Below are positions 7,964 to 17,526 of a stretch of DNA of 64,000 nt, piece by piece; the first letter of the stretch is position 1; every line of letters begins with the position of its first letter. The notes under the pieces are model-generated. The model searched no databases. It saw only the letters and a list, made by a program, of their open reading frames with translations, and was not told the DNA's origin. The position numbers and the translations under genes were made by a program. The stretch comes from Bryobacteraceae bacterium (lineage in GTDB: Bacteria > Acidobacteriota > Terriglobia > Bryobacterales > Bryobacteraceae): positions 4,588,001-4,652,000 of the forward strand of contig BPGE01000001.1 in NCBI GenBank assembly GCA_026002875.1, written 5' to 3'.

Positions 7964-10900
7964 ATGCGAAATCTCGTCCTCGTCCCTGTCGCCCTCTGCG
8001 CCGCTTCCGCCGCGCAGTGGAGCGTGCGCGTGGAGGAACCCACCGGGCTGTACCGCCGCACGGCGGAAGTCGCAGCGCTGCCGCTCGGGCGCTTCGCTCC
8101 GCATACGTCCGGCTTCGCCGTGATCGATCCGCAGGGCAAGGAAGTCCCCCATCAGGTCTCCGCGGGCGAGCTGCTCTTCCCCGTTTCGGTCATGCCCGGC
8201 GAGTTGCCCGAATACACCGTGACCTGCTGCAGAACGGAGGCGCCGCGGTTCGCGAGTCCCATCGTCGCGCGCCGGCTCGGTCTGCACCGGCTTGAATTCG
8301 GCAACGATCAGTTCCGCGCCGTGATCGATACGCGCGCCGGCTCGATCGTGGAAGCCTACACTCTGCGCGCCGGGGAAAACCGCCGCCTGAATCTCGTCGA
8401 GCTGACGCCCGAGGACAGGAAATCGCTGCAGGGAGACATCCATGAAGACACTCCGGAAGCAGCCCGCGTGATCCCGCCCCCGGTGCCGGGCGTGGATGGC
8501 CCCAACACGGGCTGGACTTCGCTGGGGGGCTCGGGCGGATTCACGAATGCCGAAATTCTCGAATCCGGTCCTCTGCGCGGGCGCCTGCGCCTCACCCGGC
8601 AGGGCGAGTCGTGGGAAATCGTCTGGAACGCTGGAGCGGCCTGGTTCCGCTGGAAGGCGGCCAAAGGCTTCCGGTTCGCCGCCGTGTCTGCGGCTCCGTA
8701 TGTTCCTTTCGACCGCTGCGCCGATGGCAGCGAGTACCGCTGGCCCACCGGTCCGGGCGGCGGCGAGCCGCCCTTCAGCAACGTCGGCCCGCGCAACTGG
8801 AAAAAGCTGCCCGGCGGGCACATGGCCTACTATCAGCGGGCGGAAGATTACGGTGCGCTCGGCATCGTGGCGCTCGACCCGGATCTGGAATGGCGCGGCG
8901 CCTGTTCCCGCAGATTTGTTGCCGAGAAAGCGGCGGGATCAACGGAAATCGCCGTGACATTTCCCGCGTGGAAAGGCGGGGAAACCATTCTCGAAGCGCG
9001 CCGTGAATTCCGCGTCCTGACGCAACCCGCGCTCGTCTCCGTTTCGCCCATGAAGGACGCTGTGCCGGCGGCCAGGGAGCCCGCATCCGTCGAACCGGCC
9101 GCGGAACTGCGCGCGAGCCCCGCCACGCCATTCGCGCCCGTCATTCTGCCCCTCGATGGCGAGTGGGAGCTCATGTGGGCGGAGAAAGGCCAGGGTCCGC
9201 CGCGCGAGGGCTGGCGCCGCGTGCGCGTGCCCGGAACCGCCCACGTGCAGTGGCTCGAATCCTCGCAGATCTTCACGCGCGCCGCGGAATGGATCAGCTC
9301 GAAGGAGTGGTGGTACCGCCGGCAGTTTGAAACGCCGCGCGCATTCGACGGAAAGCGCGTCTTTCTGCAGTTCGACGCCACCGATTACTACGCCGATGTC
9401 TACGTCAATGGTGCATGGATCGCGCGCCATGAAGGCTACATCGACCCCTGGGAGGCCGAAATTCCCCCGCATGCGCTCCGCGATGGGCGCAATGAACTCC
9501 TTGTGCGCGTCTGGACGCCAGTGCACTACTACTGGAAGCACCGTCCGTACACCGTGAAAGGTTCCTACGGCGCCGTGGATCAGAAGCCGGACGACATCAC
9601 GGCTCTGGGCATCACCCGCTCCGTGCGGCTGCGCGCGTACGAAGAAGCCCGCATCACGGACATCGCTGTGGACACGCGGCTCACGGATGACGGAGCTTTA
9701 GTCGAAGTGGAGCTCGGCGCGGAATCCGCCGGACCGGGATTGCAATGGGAGCTGACGCTCTCTCCGGCCAACTTCCAGGGACCCGCGCCCATTCAGGTCC
9801 GCATTCCCTGGTCGACCCGCGCCGCCATCCCCGTGAAGGAGCCTCGCCTGTGGTGGACGTGGGACACGGGCACGCCCCACCTGTACCGGCTCGATGTCCG
9901 CCTCCTTGATGAAAGCGGCCGCGCCATCGACGGCCGCAGCCTCCGCATCGGCATCCGGGAAATCGAAAAAATCGGCTGGCATTTTTATCTGAACCGGAAA
10001 AAACTCTTCATCCGCGGAACGAATTATTACTACCACCTGTTCATGTCCGAAATGGACCGCCGCAAGTACGAGCGCGACATGGAGCTGATGCTCGGCATGA
10101 ACGTCAATATGATCCGGGTCCACTGCCACTTCTCCAACCCGGAGTTTTACGACCTCGCGGACGAGCGCGGCGTTCTGATCTGGCAGGACTTTCTCGAAGC
10201 CTGGTACCCGCACGACCGCGGTTTCTCCCTGCATGCCTCCCGGCTGTACGGCAACCACATCCGCTATGTCCGCAACCGCCCGAGCATCGCCCTCTGGGCG
10301 GCCAGCGACGAGGAGGACTTCGAGAATTACCGCGATCTCACAAAGCATCTTGCCGCGCAACCGTTCTTCCTTGATCCGCAGCGCAGGCCCGTCGTGCGCT
10401 CCACTGGCCGTTTCGGCGACAGCCACGTCTACTACGGCTGGTACGGCGGCAGCATCTGGCAGTACGCTTCGCTCGAAGAAGACTTTGTCTCCGAACTCGG
10501 CGCCACAGCGCTGCCGAACTACGAAACACTGAAAACCTTTATGGACGGCAGGTGGCCCTTCACGCAGTACCGCGACGAGTGGGAATGGCGCCGCCTGCAG
10601 GTCCCCGAAGCCCTGCGCGCGTGGGGTGATCCTGCAGGGACAACGATGGAGGAGTTCATTCCGCGCACGCAGGCGTACGTTTCCCGCCTCTTCCAGCTCG
10701 CCATTGAGCGCATGCGCCGCCGCAAAGCGGACGGCGCGGGCGGCATCCTCCACTTCCACGCCATCGACATCTGGCCTTCCGTGACGATGGCCGCGATCGA
10801 CTTCGAGCGCCGCCCTACAAAGGTCTACGACACAGTGCGCCGCAGCTTCGCGCCCGTAGCGGCGCTGTTCGAATACGACCGCGACCGCTGGCTCGCGGGC

Positions 10901-11173
10901 GAAACGTTCCGCTGCACGCTGTGGGCGGCGAACGATCTCTGGAAAGCGCTTCCCGGATTGAGCGTGAACTGGAAAATCGCCGGCCCCGGCGGCCGGACCG
11001 CGGCGGAAGGCGCCTTTTCTGTCTCTCTGGGAGAAGACGACGTGAAACGCGCGGGCGTGATTGAATGGCGTCCCTCTGCCCCTGGGCCGCACAGGCTGAT
11101 CGCCTGGATCTCCAGTCCGGACGGGCGTCAAATCTCGGAAAACATTTACGAATTCGAGGTGGTCGCGCAGTGA
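7964..11173 (+). CDS. secreted glycoside hydrolase family 2 enzyme with an extra N-terminal beta domain
   Basis: A 1069-residue exported enzyme; GGAGAAATC precedes ATG 7964 and MRNLVLVPVALCAASA is the signal peptide. Residues about 20-370 form an unusual beta-rich region: FAVIDPQGKEVPHQVSAGEL resembles the RIFT-barrel start of PcRGLX/DUF4861-type proteins, then LHRLEFGNDQFRAVIDTRAG. From about 390 the GH2 modules follow: sugar-binding jelly roll (PLDGEWELMW, VFLQFDATDYYADVYVNG), Ig-like domain, then a TIM barrel (LFIRGTNYYYHLF, MIRVHCHFSNPEFYDLADE). The expected acid/base glutamate is probably E783 in LWAASDEED and the nucleophile E844 in VSELGATALPN. This TIM barrel is most like exo-glucosaminidase or mannosidase GH2 members. 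It overlaps the next gene by 4 nt (GTGA). Confidence 0.8.
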   Translation: MRNLVLVPVALCAASAAQWSVRVEEPTGLYRRTAEVAALPLGRFAPHTSGFAVIDPQGKEVPHQVSAGELLFPVSVMPGELPEYTVTCCRTEAPRFASPIVARRLGLHRLEFGNDQFRAVIDTRAGSIVEAYTLRAGENRRLNLVELTPEDRKSLQGDIHEDTPEAARVIPPPVPGVDGPNTGWTSLGGSGGFTNAEILESGPLRGRLRLTRQGESWEIVWNAGAAWFRWKAAKGFRFAAVSAAPYVPFDRCADGSEYRWPTGPGGGEPPFSNVGPRNWKKLPGGHMAYYQRAEDYGALGIVALDPDLEWRGACSRRFVAEKAAGSTEIAVTFPAWKGGETILEARREFRVLTQPALVSVSPMKDAVPAAREPASVEPAAELRASPATPFAPVILPLDGEWELMWAEKGQGPPREGWRRVRVPGTAHVQWLESSQIFTRAAEWISSKEWWYRRQFETPRAFDGKRVFLQFDATDYYADVYVNGAWIARHEGYIDPWEAEIPPHALRDGRNELLVRVWTPVHYYWKHRPYTVKGSYGAVDQKPDDITALGITRSVRLRAYEEARITDIAVDTRLTDDGALVEVELGAESAGPGLQWELTLSPANFQGPAPIQVRIPWSTRAAIPVKEPRLWWTWDTGTPHLYRLDVRLLDESGRAIDGRSLRIGIREIEKIGWHFYLNRKKLFIRGTNYYYHLFMSEMDRRKYERDMELMLGMNVNMIRVHCHFSNPEFYDLADERGVLIWQDFLEAWYPHDRGFSLHASRLYGNHIRYVRNRPSIALWAASDEEDFENYRDLTKHLAAQPFFLDPQRRPVVRSTGRFGDSHVYYGWYGGSIWQYASLEEDFVSELGATALPNYETLKTFMDGRWPFTQYRDEWEWRRLQVPEALRAWGDPAGTTMEEFIPRTQAYVSRLFQLAIERMRRRKADGAGGILHFHAIDIWPSVTMAAIDFERRPTKVYDTVRRSFAPVAALFEYDRDRWLAGETFRCTLWAANDLWKALPGLSVNWKIAGPGGRTAAEGAFSVSLGEDDVKRAGVIEWRPSAPGPHRLIAWISSPDGRQISENIYEFEVVAQ

Positions 11174-13230
11174 AATCCCTCTATTTTCTGCTGGCGCTTG
11201 CGCCCGCGCTTCCGGCTCAGCCCCTGCGTGTGGGAACGTTTCATGCTGAGATCCGCACGGAGTTCTCCACGGGGCACGGACTTCCGTCCAGCGATGTCCA
11301 GCGCGTCTGGATCGGAGCAGACGGAGGTATTCACGCTCTGACAGCTGCTGGCGCGGCCCGCTTTGACGGCGCCCGCTGGGTTCCTTCGAGCGCCGTGCCA
11401 CCCCCGTCCCGCACGGTCTCCGGTCCCGGAGGCATGATGGCCGAGGCCCGTCCCGGCGGCCTGTTTGTGAAACAGCGCGGAAAGAACTGGGAAAGGCTCT
11501 TCCCTTCTGACGGCGCCCGCAGCTGGGCCGTCGACGACGTGCGCGGCGTTGCCTTCGATGCGCGCGGGCGTCTCTGGTTCTGCTCCCCCCAGGGCGCGGG
11601 CGTCCGCGAGAGCGGCCGCTGGACTCTGTATACAGGCGCCGAAGGGCTGCCATATGACGACTTCACCTCGATCGCCGCCGGCGGCGACGGTTCCGTGTGG
11701 TTCGGCACGCGCATCGGCGCGATCCGCTTTGACGGACAGCACTGGGCCTACAGGCAGGGCCGCCGCTGGCTTCCGCATGACGAAGTGCGCTCCATTGCCG
11801 TGGAGCAGGATGGCACGGCCTGGATCGCCACTGCTGGCGGCATTTCCCGCATCGCGCGCAAGCCGATGACGCTGGCCGAAAAAGCGCGCTTCTTCGAAGA
11901 GGAGATCGACCGCCGCCACCGGCGCACCCCTTATGAGTTCGTCCACCCCGTGCACGTCGCTGCGCCTGGCGACGCCTCCCGGTGGACGCAGACCGACAGC
12001 GACAACGACGGACTGTGGACCTCCATGTACGGAGCGGGCGAATGCTTTGCTTACGCAGCGACAGGCGACGAAGACGCCCGCCGCCGCGCGCGGAAAGCCT
12101 TCGAGGCGCTCCGCTTCCTGTCGCTGGTGACTCAGGGCGGCTCGCACCCCGCGCCGAAGGGGTTCGTCGCCCGTTCCATCCTGCCCGTCTCCGGTCCCGA
12201 TCCCAACCTGCGCGATTCTCCTGACCGCGACCGGAAACGCCAGCAGACAGACCGGCTCTGGAAAATCATCACGCCCCGCTGGCCCGTCAGCGCCGACGGC
12301 AAATGGTATTGGAAAACGGACACGAGCTCCGACGAACTGGACGGGCATTTCTTCTTCTACGCAGCCTATTTCGACCACGTCGCCCGCACGGCGGAAGAAA
12401 AGCGCGAGGTTCGCGAACACGTCGCCGCCATCGCGGATCATCTGCTCGTTCACAACTACGCTCTGGTCGATCACGACGGAAGGCCCACCCGCTGGGCCGT
12501 TTTCGGACCCGACGAGCTGAATCACAACCGCGACTGGTGGCAGGAGCGGGGCCTCAACTCGCTCAGCATCCTCTCGTATCTGCGCACGGCCCATCACATC
12601 ACCGGCGATCCCCGGTATGACCGCGCCGCCCGCGCCCTCGTGGAGCGCCACGGCTACGGAATGAACGCCATGATCGTCAAGTCCCACCAGGGGCCAGGCG
12701 GCGGCAATCAGAGCGACGACGAGATGATTTTCATGAATTATTACAACCTTATCCGCTACGAAACAGACCCCGATTTACGGATGAAGTATCTGCTCGGCTT
12801 CCGCCATCATTTCGAGAACGAAGTGCCCGAACGGAATCCCCTGTTCAACTTCCTCTACGCAGCTGTCGCCCGCGGGCAGAAGTTCGAGGACACGTTCGGC
12901 CCGGTCGATCTCAGTCCTCCGCCGGGCTGGCTGGAGGATGCCGCCGACACTCTCGTCCGCATCCCTCTGGACCGCTTCGACTGGGCGCACCGCAACAGCC
13001 ACCGCAAGGACATCTTGCTGCTGCCGCGTTTCATGCGCGAGAACCGGCAGGACCTGTACGGCCGCCGCGTCGATGGCAAGGTCTTGCCCGCCGACGAGCG
13101 CTACTTCGCCCATTGGAACCACGATCCCTGGCGCCTGGACACTGGCGGCGCGGGTACGGAGCTGGCGGAGGGCGCCGTGTTCCTGCTGCCCTATTACCTG
13201 GGCCTTTACCACGGCTTTCTGAAAGACTGA
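11170..13230 (+). CDS. secreted protein: propeller repeats plus helical toroid, function unknown
   Basis: A 686-residue protein starting at GTG 11170, which overlaps the GH2 stop codon, so translation is coupled. It has a signal peptide (VKSLYFLLALAPALPAQ). Residues about 25-235 carry at least three two-component-regulator-propeller type repeats: GLPSSDVQRVWIGADGGIHA, GLPYDDFTSIAAGGDGSVWF and DEVRSIAVEQDGTAWIATAG. From about 240 the sequence is helical and rich in aromatic and acidic residues: TQTDSDNDGLWTSMYGAGE, KTDTSSDELDGHFFFYAAYF and GPDELNHNRDWWQERGLNSL. This is the style of (alpha/alpha)6 toroid hydrolases or lyases. No family was firmly recognised and no kinase or DNA-binding domain is present. 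Pairing with the GH2 gene suggests work on the same polysaccharide. Confidence 0.7.
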   Translation: MKSLYFLLALAPALPAQPLRVGTFHAEIRTEFSTGHGLPSSDVQRVWIGADGGIHALTAAGAARFDGARWVPSSAVPPPSRTVSGPGGMMAEARPGGLFVKQRGKNWERLFPSDGARSWAVDDVRGVAFDARGRLWFCSPQGAGVRESGRWTLYTGAEGLPYDDFTSIAAGGDGSVWFGTRIGAIRFDGQHWAYRQGRRWLPHDEVRSIAVEQDGTAWIATAGGISRIARKPMTLAEKARFFEEEIDRRHRRTPYEFVHPVHVAAPGDASRWTQTDSDNDGLWTSMYGAGECFAYAATGDEDARRRARKAFEALRFLSLVTQGGSHPAPKGFVARSILPVSGPDPNLRDSPDRDRKRQQTDRLWKIITPRWPVSADGKWYWKTDTSSDELDGHFFFYAAYFDHVARTAEEKREVREHVAAIADHLLVHNYALVDHDGRPTRWAVFGPDELNHNRDWWQERGLNSLSILSYLRTAHHITGDPRYDRAARALVERHGYGMNAMIVKSHQGPGGGNQSDDEMIFMNYYNLIRYETDPDLRMKYLLGFRHHFENEVPERNPLFNFLYAAVARGQKFEDTFGPVDLSPPPGWLEDAADTLVRIPLDRFDWAHRNSHRKDILLLPRFMRENRQDLYGRRVDGKVLPADERYFAHWNHDPWRLDTGGAGTELAEGAVFLLPYYLGLYHGFLKD

Positions 13231-13236
13231 CCCTGC

Positions 13237-14235
13237 TCAACGCTTGGTCTTCGCCGTAGACGCGCGCAACACCACTTCCGGCTCGATGACGATCTCCTGC
13301 CCGGAGACGTTCGGCATCTCCTTATCGGGAATCAGCGCGGCGAACGCCAGCCGTCCGATCTCGTCCCGGGGAATGTGAACCGTCGTCAGCGGCGGCTCGC
13401 AGAATTCCGCCAGACGGATATTGTCGAAGCCCGTCACGGAAACATCCTCCGGCACGCGCAGCCCCTTCTCCCGCAGAGCCCGGAGCACGCCCACCGCCAT
13501 GATGTCGTTCACGCAGATGAACGCCGTTGGCGCGAACCCGCCGGCCAGAATCCGCAACGCCGCCATCCTTCCGCCTTCGAATCCATCCCGGTCCGCCTCC
13601 GTGCGCCACTCCACCGCGGGAGCGAATTTCTTCACGCTCGCCAGAAAGGCCGTTTCGCGCTCGCTCGTCGGTCCCAGCGTCGAGTGGTGGCCCACGAACG
13701 CGAACCGGCAATGCCCGAGATCATGCAGATATTCCACCAGCCGCTCGATGCCGCGCCGGTAATTCACGCGGATGTTGGTCATCCGCTCCTGCGGTTTGCC
13801 CACGTCGTAGAACACGCACGGCGTTTTGGAAGCCTGCAGTTCCTTCATCAGGGCGGGATCCATCTCCGACACCACCACCGCCAGCCCCGCCACGCGGCGC
13901 CCGATCATCAGCCGCACGCTCCGCACCAGACGTTCCGGATCGTAGTCCGTGTGCGCCACCACGACTTCGTAGCCGTGCTGCCGCGCCTGCGCCTCCAGCG
14001 ACCGGAACACGTCGAAGAAGAATGGATTCTCCAGATTCGACGCGATCATGCCGATCGTGTTGCTGCGCCCCCCGGCCAGGGTTCGCGCGTGCAGATTGGG
14101 CTGATAATTCAGCTCGGCGATGGCCTTCAGCACTTTTGCCCGCGTCGCCGGGCGCACGATGTCTAGATTGTTCAGAACACGGGAAACCGTTGCAGTGGAA
14201 ACGCCCGCGCGTTTGGCAACTTCCTCAAGACTCAT
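13237..14235 (-). CDS. LacI family transcriptional regulator
   Basis: A 332-residue repressor-type protein. The HTH is at the very N-terminus (MSLEEVAKRAGVSTATVSRV), followed by the hinge region (YQPNLHARTLAGGRSNTIGM) and a periplasmic-binding-protein-like sensor domain. That domain contains VGHHSTLGPTSERETAFLAS, FICVNDIMAVGVLRALREKG and VSVTGFDNIRLAEFCEPPLT, all canonical for the family. It should respond to a sugar or sugar derivative. It is convergent with the enzyme pair at 7964-13230 and divergent from the amidohydrolase at 14292, so it may control both. The effector is unknown. Confidence 0.93.
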   Translation of the reverse strand: MSLEEVAKRAGVSTATVSRVLNNLDIVRPATRAKVLKAIAELNYQPNLHARTLAGGRSNTIGMIASNLENPFFFDVFRSLEAQARQHGYEVVVAHTDYDPERLVRSVRLMIGRRVAGLAVVVSEMDPALMKELQASKTPCVFYDVGKPQERMTNIRVNYRRGIERLVEYLHDLGHCRFAFVGHHSTLGPTSERETAFLASVKKFAPAVEWRTEADRDGFEGGRMAALRILAGGFAPTAFICVNDIMAVGVLRALREKGLRVPEDVSVTGFDNIRLAEFCEPPLTTVHIPRDEIGRLAFAALIPDKEMPNVSGQEIVIEPEVVLRASTAKTKR

Positions 14236-14245
14236 GGCTGTTGAG

Positions 14246-14273
14246 ATCTTACATCTTACTTCGCGGTTTGCAA
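14246..14273 (-). promoter_or_regulatory. candidate promoter of the LacI gene
   Basis: On the minus strand, TTGCAA (14273-14268), a 16-nt spacer and TAAGAT (14251-14246). Transcription would begin about 4 nt before the ATG, and no SD is present, so the message may be nearly leaderless. Confidence 0.4.
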
Positions 14274-14291
14274 GGGCAGGAGAGGGTTAGC

Positions 14292-15188
14292 ATGAGAAGC
14301 GTGCGCAGGCGCGAATTTCTCGCCGCTCTCCTGGCGCCCGCCGCCCCCGCGGCCTTCGCCATCGACTCCCACGTCCACTTCTACGACCCCGCCCGCCCGC
14401 AGGGCGTCCCCTGGCCGCCCGCCGAGGACCGCCTTCTGTACCGCACGGTGATGCCCGCGGAACTGCGGGACCTCGCCCGCCCCTGCGGTGTCGCCGGCGT
14501 CATCGTCATCGAGGCCAGCCCGTGGCTCGAGGACAATCAGTGGCTGCTCGACCTCGCCGCCCGCGAGCCCTTCATCCTCGCCGTCGTCGGACGCCTCGAC
14601 CCTGCTGATTCGGACTTTCCCGGCCATCTGCGCCGCTTCGCCGCCAATCCGCTCTTCCGCGGCATCCGCCTCGGCCACGCGGCGCTGTCGTCTCCGCGTA
14701 TTCCCTCCGCGCTGCGGCTCCTCGATCGGCTGGGTCTTTCCCTGGACCTGCTCGGCGGCACGGACATGCTCGACCACGCCGAGTACCTCGCCCGCCAGTT
14801 CCCGCGGCTGCGGATCATCATCGATCACATGCCTTTCGACGAGCCTTTGCCGCGCGAACTCCGCCTCCGCCTGCGCGCACGCCGCAACCTGTATTGCAAG
14901 ATCTCCCACCTCCCGCGACGCCGCGGCGATGAACCCATCCTCGACCCAGCCTTCTACAAGCCGCTGCTGGATCCGCTCATCGACACCTTCGGCGAAACGC
15001 GCGTCGTGTTCGGCAGCAACTGGCCCGTCTCAGACCGCGTGGCGCCGTACGGCGCGGCTTTCGAAATTCTTGTCCCGTATTTCCGCAACCTCGGCGATGC
15101 CGCGTCTGGGCGCTTCTTCTACAGGAACGCGGAAAGCTTCTACCGCCCGCCGCGGCGAGCGCAGCCGTCTGTTTCCATCACGGCGTGA
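14292..15188 (+). CDS. amidohydrolase, TIM-barrel lactonase type (COG3618-like)
   Basis: A 298-residue protein; ATG 14292 has GGAGAGGG upstream. The N-terminus RSVRRREFLAALLAPAAP looks like a Tat-type signal, so it may be exported folded. Metal-site signatures of the Amidohydro_2 family are present: AIDSHVHFYDP near the N-terminus, RGIRLGH, IIIDHMPFDEP and RVVFGSNWPVSD. Relatives include L-fuconolactonase and other sugar lactone hydrolases. Placement beside a LacI regulator and glycosidases suggests a sugar-acid lactone substrate; this is inference. Its last 11 bases overlap the convergent GH3 gene. Confidence 0.82.
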   Translation: MRSVRRREFLAALLAPAAPAAFAIDSHVHFYDPARPQGVPWPPAEDRLLYRTVMPAELRDLARPCGVAGVIVIEASPWLEDNQWLLDLAAREPFILAVVGRLDPADSDFPGHLRRFAANPLFRGIRLGHAALSSPRIPSALRLLDRLGLSLDLLGGTDMLDHAEYLARQFPRLRIIIDHMPFDEPLPRELRLRLRARRNLYCKISHLPRRRGDEPILDPAFYKPLLDPLIDTFGETRVVFGSNWPVSDRVAPYGAAFEILVPYFRNLGDAASGRFFYRNAESFYRPPRRAQPSVSITA

Positions 15189-17478
15189 CAGTCAGCGTCA
15201 CGCTCTTCAGGTCCTGCGAGTTCGGTCCAACCATGACCGTGAACGTGCCCGGCTCCACCACGCGCCGCATCTGCTCGTTGATCAGCGACAGCTCCGCGGG
15301 CGTGATGCGGAAACGCACTGTCTTCGATTCGCCGGCTTTCAGGTGAATGCGCTGGAACCCCTTCAGCTCCTTGATCGGCCGCGTCACGCTGCTCACATCG
15401 TCGCGGATGTAAAGCTGCACCACTTCATCGCCATCCCGCGGCCCCGTGTTGCGCACTTCGACTTCCACTTCCGTCTCTCCCGCGGGCGCGATCGTGGCGC
15501 GGCTCAGCTTCGGCGCGGAATACTCGAACCGCGTGTAGCTCAGGCCCCAGCCGAACGGAAACAGCGGCTCCTTCGAGGAGAACAGATAGCCCCGCCTCCC
15601 GCTCGGCCGCTGATAGTAATAGATCGGCAGCTGCCCTACGTTGCGGGCGACCGTCACAGGCAGCCGGGCGGCGGGATTGTAGTCCCCGAACAGCACGTCC
15701 GCCACGGCGCGTCCCGTCTCCTGCCCCAGATACCAGCCGTTGAGGATCGCGGGCACATTCTGCGCGATCCACTCGATCGCGTAGGGGCGCCCGCCCAGCA
15801 GCACGACCACCACCGGCTTGCCCAGCGCCATGATCTTCTGCGCGAGTTCGTTCTGCCGGCCCACCAGCTCGATCGTGTCCATGTCGCCCAGATGCGTCGG
15901 AGCCCAGGCTTCGCGCGACACCTCTTCATTGCCTCCCAGCACCAGCACTACCGCGTCCGCGCCCCGCGCCGTCTCGACGGCCTGCGCCAGGCGTTTCGCA
16001 TCCTCCGCCGGATCGGGCAGCTTCACTTCGTCCTTGTACCAGCTCCCTCCCGGCTCCGTAATCCGGCAGCCTTCCGCATGCACGACTTTCACGCGCGAAC
16101 CCACCTTCTCGCGGATGCCATCGAGCACCGTGATGAAGTAGCCCGGATCATCGCTGTAGCCGCCCAGCAGCACCTTGTCCGCGTTGGGCCCGATCACGGC
16201 CAGCGTCCTCAGCTTCGCCGCGTCCAGCGGCAGCGTGTTCCGTTCGTTCTTCAGCAGGATGATCGACTCGCGCGCCGCCCGCAGCGCCAGCGCGCGGTGT
16301 TCCGGGCTGTTCGTCACTTGCTCTGCCAGCGCCGGGTCCGTGTAGGGATCATCAAACAGCCCTGCCAGAAACTTCGCCCGCAGAATGCGCGCCACCGTCC
16401 TGTCGAGCGTCTCCATGCTGATCCTGCCGGCGCGGACCAGATCGGCCAGCCGCGCGTAGACGTCGATGTCCGGCAGCTCCGTGTCGACGCCCGCCTGCAT
16501 CGCCCTCACCGCCGCCTCGTCCTTGTCCGCAGCCACCTTGTGCAACGACACCAGCTGCGCAATGGCCTCGTAGTCGCTCACCGTAAAGCCCTGGAACCCC
16601 CACTCCTGCCGCAGCACGCGCTCCAGCAGCCACTCGTTGGCATGCGACGGCAGTCCGTCGATCTCGTTGTAGGAAGGCATCACGCTCATCGCCTTGCCCA
16701 CCCGGATTCCGATTTCGAACGGATACAGAAACTCGGACCGCAGCACGCGCTCGCTGATGCTCGCCGGTCCCGCGTTCGTGCCCGCCTCGGGCTGCCCGTG
16801 CGCGGCGTAATGCTTCAGCGTCGCAAAAATCCGGTCCTTCGCCAGCGCCGGCCCCTGTCCTTGAAAGCCGCGGATGCACGCCAGTCCGATCTGCGCCGTC
16901 AGATACGGATCCTCGCCGTACGTCTCCTCAACGCGCCCCCACCTCGGGTCGCGCGCCAGATCGAGCACCGGCGTCAGCGCCTGACGCGCCCCGCGCGCCC
17001 TCACCTCCCGCGCCACCGCCGTGAACACTTCTTCCACCAGCGCCGGGTTCCACGTGCTGGCCAGCGCGATCGCCTGCGGGAAGTGCGTGCCTTTCGGCGC
17101 CGCGTGCCCGTGCAGGCATTCCTCGTGAAACATGACCGGAATGCCCAGCCGCGTGTTCGTCATCACCCACTTCTGAATGGCGTTCGTGAATTCCGCCATC
17201 TCCCGCGGGCCTTTCTTCTCGCTCGGCCGCGTGATCTGTCCCATTCCGTGCCGCAGCACGGCCGCAGCCTTTTCCGGCGCGAAATTCCCCTTCTCATCCG
17301 TGATCAGCGCCTTCTTCTGCCACAGCGCCTGCGTCTGCGCCACCTTCTCTTCCAGCGTCATGCGCGAGAGCAGGTCTGCCACCCTCTGTTCGACGCTCAG
17401 CTGCGCATTCCTGTAAGGCGGAACCGGCTCCTGGGCGTACACAGGAACCAAGGCCAGCACGATCCAGTGAAACCGCAT
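15178..17478 (-). CDS. beta-glucosidase, glycoside hydrolase family 3
   Basis: A 766-residue secreted enzyme (signal MRFHWIVLALVPVYAQ). It has the GH3 N-terminal TIM barrel (MTLEEKVAQTQAL, DLARDPRWGRVEETYGEDPY, LKHYAAHGQPEAG) with the nucleophile Asp302 in FTVSDYEAI. The alpha/beta sandwich domain follows (LRTLAVIGPNADKVLLGGYS, DAVVLVLGGNEEVSREAW). A fibronectin type III-like C-terminal domain is marked by LFPFGWGLSYTRFEYSAP. It hydrolyses terminal beta-linked glucose or xylose from oligosaccharides; the exact substrate is not visible. It is divergent from folD with a gap of 48 nt. Confidence 0.93.
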   Translation of the reverse strand: MRFHWIVLALVPVYAQEPVPPYRNAQLSVEQRVADLLSRMTLEEKVAQTQALWQKKALITDEKGNFAPEKAAAVLRHGMGQITRPSEKKGPREMAEFTNAIQKWVMTNTRLGIPVMFHEECLHGHAAPKGTHFPQAIALASTWNPALVEEVFTAVAREVRARGARQALTPVLDLARDPRWGRVEETYGEDPYLTAQIGLACIRGFQGQGPALAKDRIFATLKHYAAHGQPEAGTNAGPASISERVLRSEFLYPFEIGIRVGKAMSVMPSYNEIDGLPSHANEWLLERVLRQEWGFQGFTVSDYEAIAQLVSLHKVAADKDEAAVRAMQAGVDTELPDIDVYARLADLVRAGRISMETLDRTVARILRAKFLAGLFDDPYTDPALAEQVTNSPEHRALALRAARESIILLKNERNTLPLDAAKLRTLAVIGPNADKVLLGGYSDDPGYFITVLDGIREKVGSRVKVVHAEGCRITEPGGSWYKDEVKLPDPAEDAKRLAQAVETARGADAVVLVLGGNEEVSREAWAPTHLGDMDTIELVGRQNELAQKIMALGKPVVVVLLGGRPYAIEWIAQNVPAILNGWYLGQETGRAVADVLFGDYNPAARLPVTVARNVGQLPIYYYQRPSGRRGYLFSSKEPLFPFGWGLSYTRFEYSAPKLSRATIAPAGETEVEVEVRNTGPRDGDEVVQLYIRDDVSSVTRPIKELKGFQRIHLKAGESKTVRFRITPAELSLINEQMRRVVEPGTFTVMVGPNSQDLKSVTLTVTP

Positions 17479-17526
17479 GCAAATATCTTATTGCCATCCC
17501 GCGCCCTCTGCTATCGTGAATACGTC

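Noticed and set aside
14488-17526. A very long plus-strand open frame running into folD
   Set aside because: It is antisense to the GH3 gene; the protein is Arg/His-rich and without motifs. Only the part from ATG 17527 is FolD.
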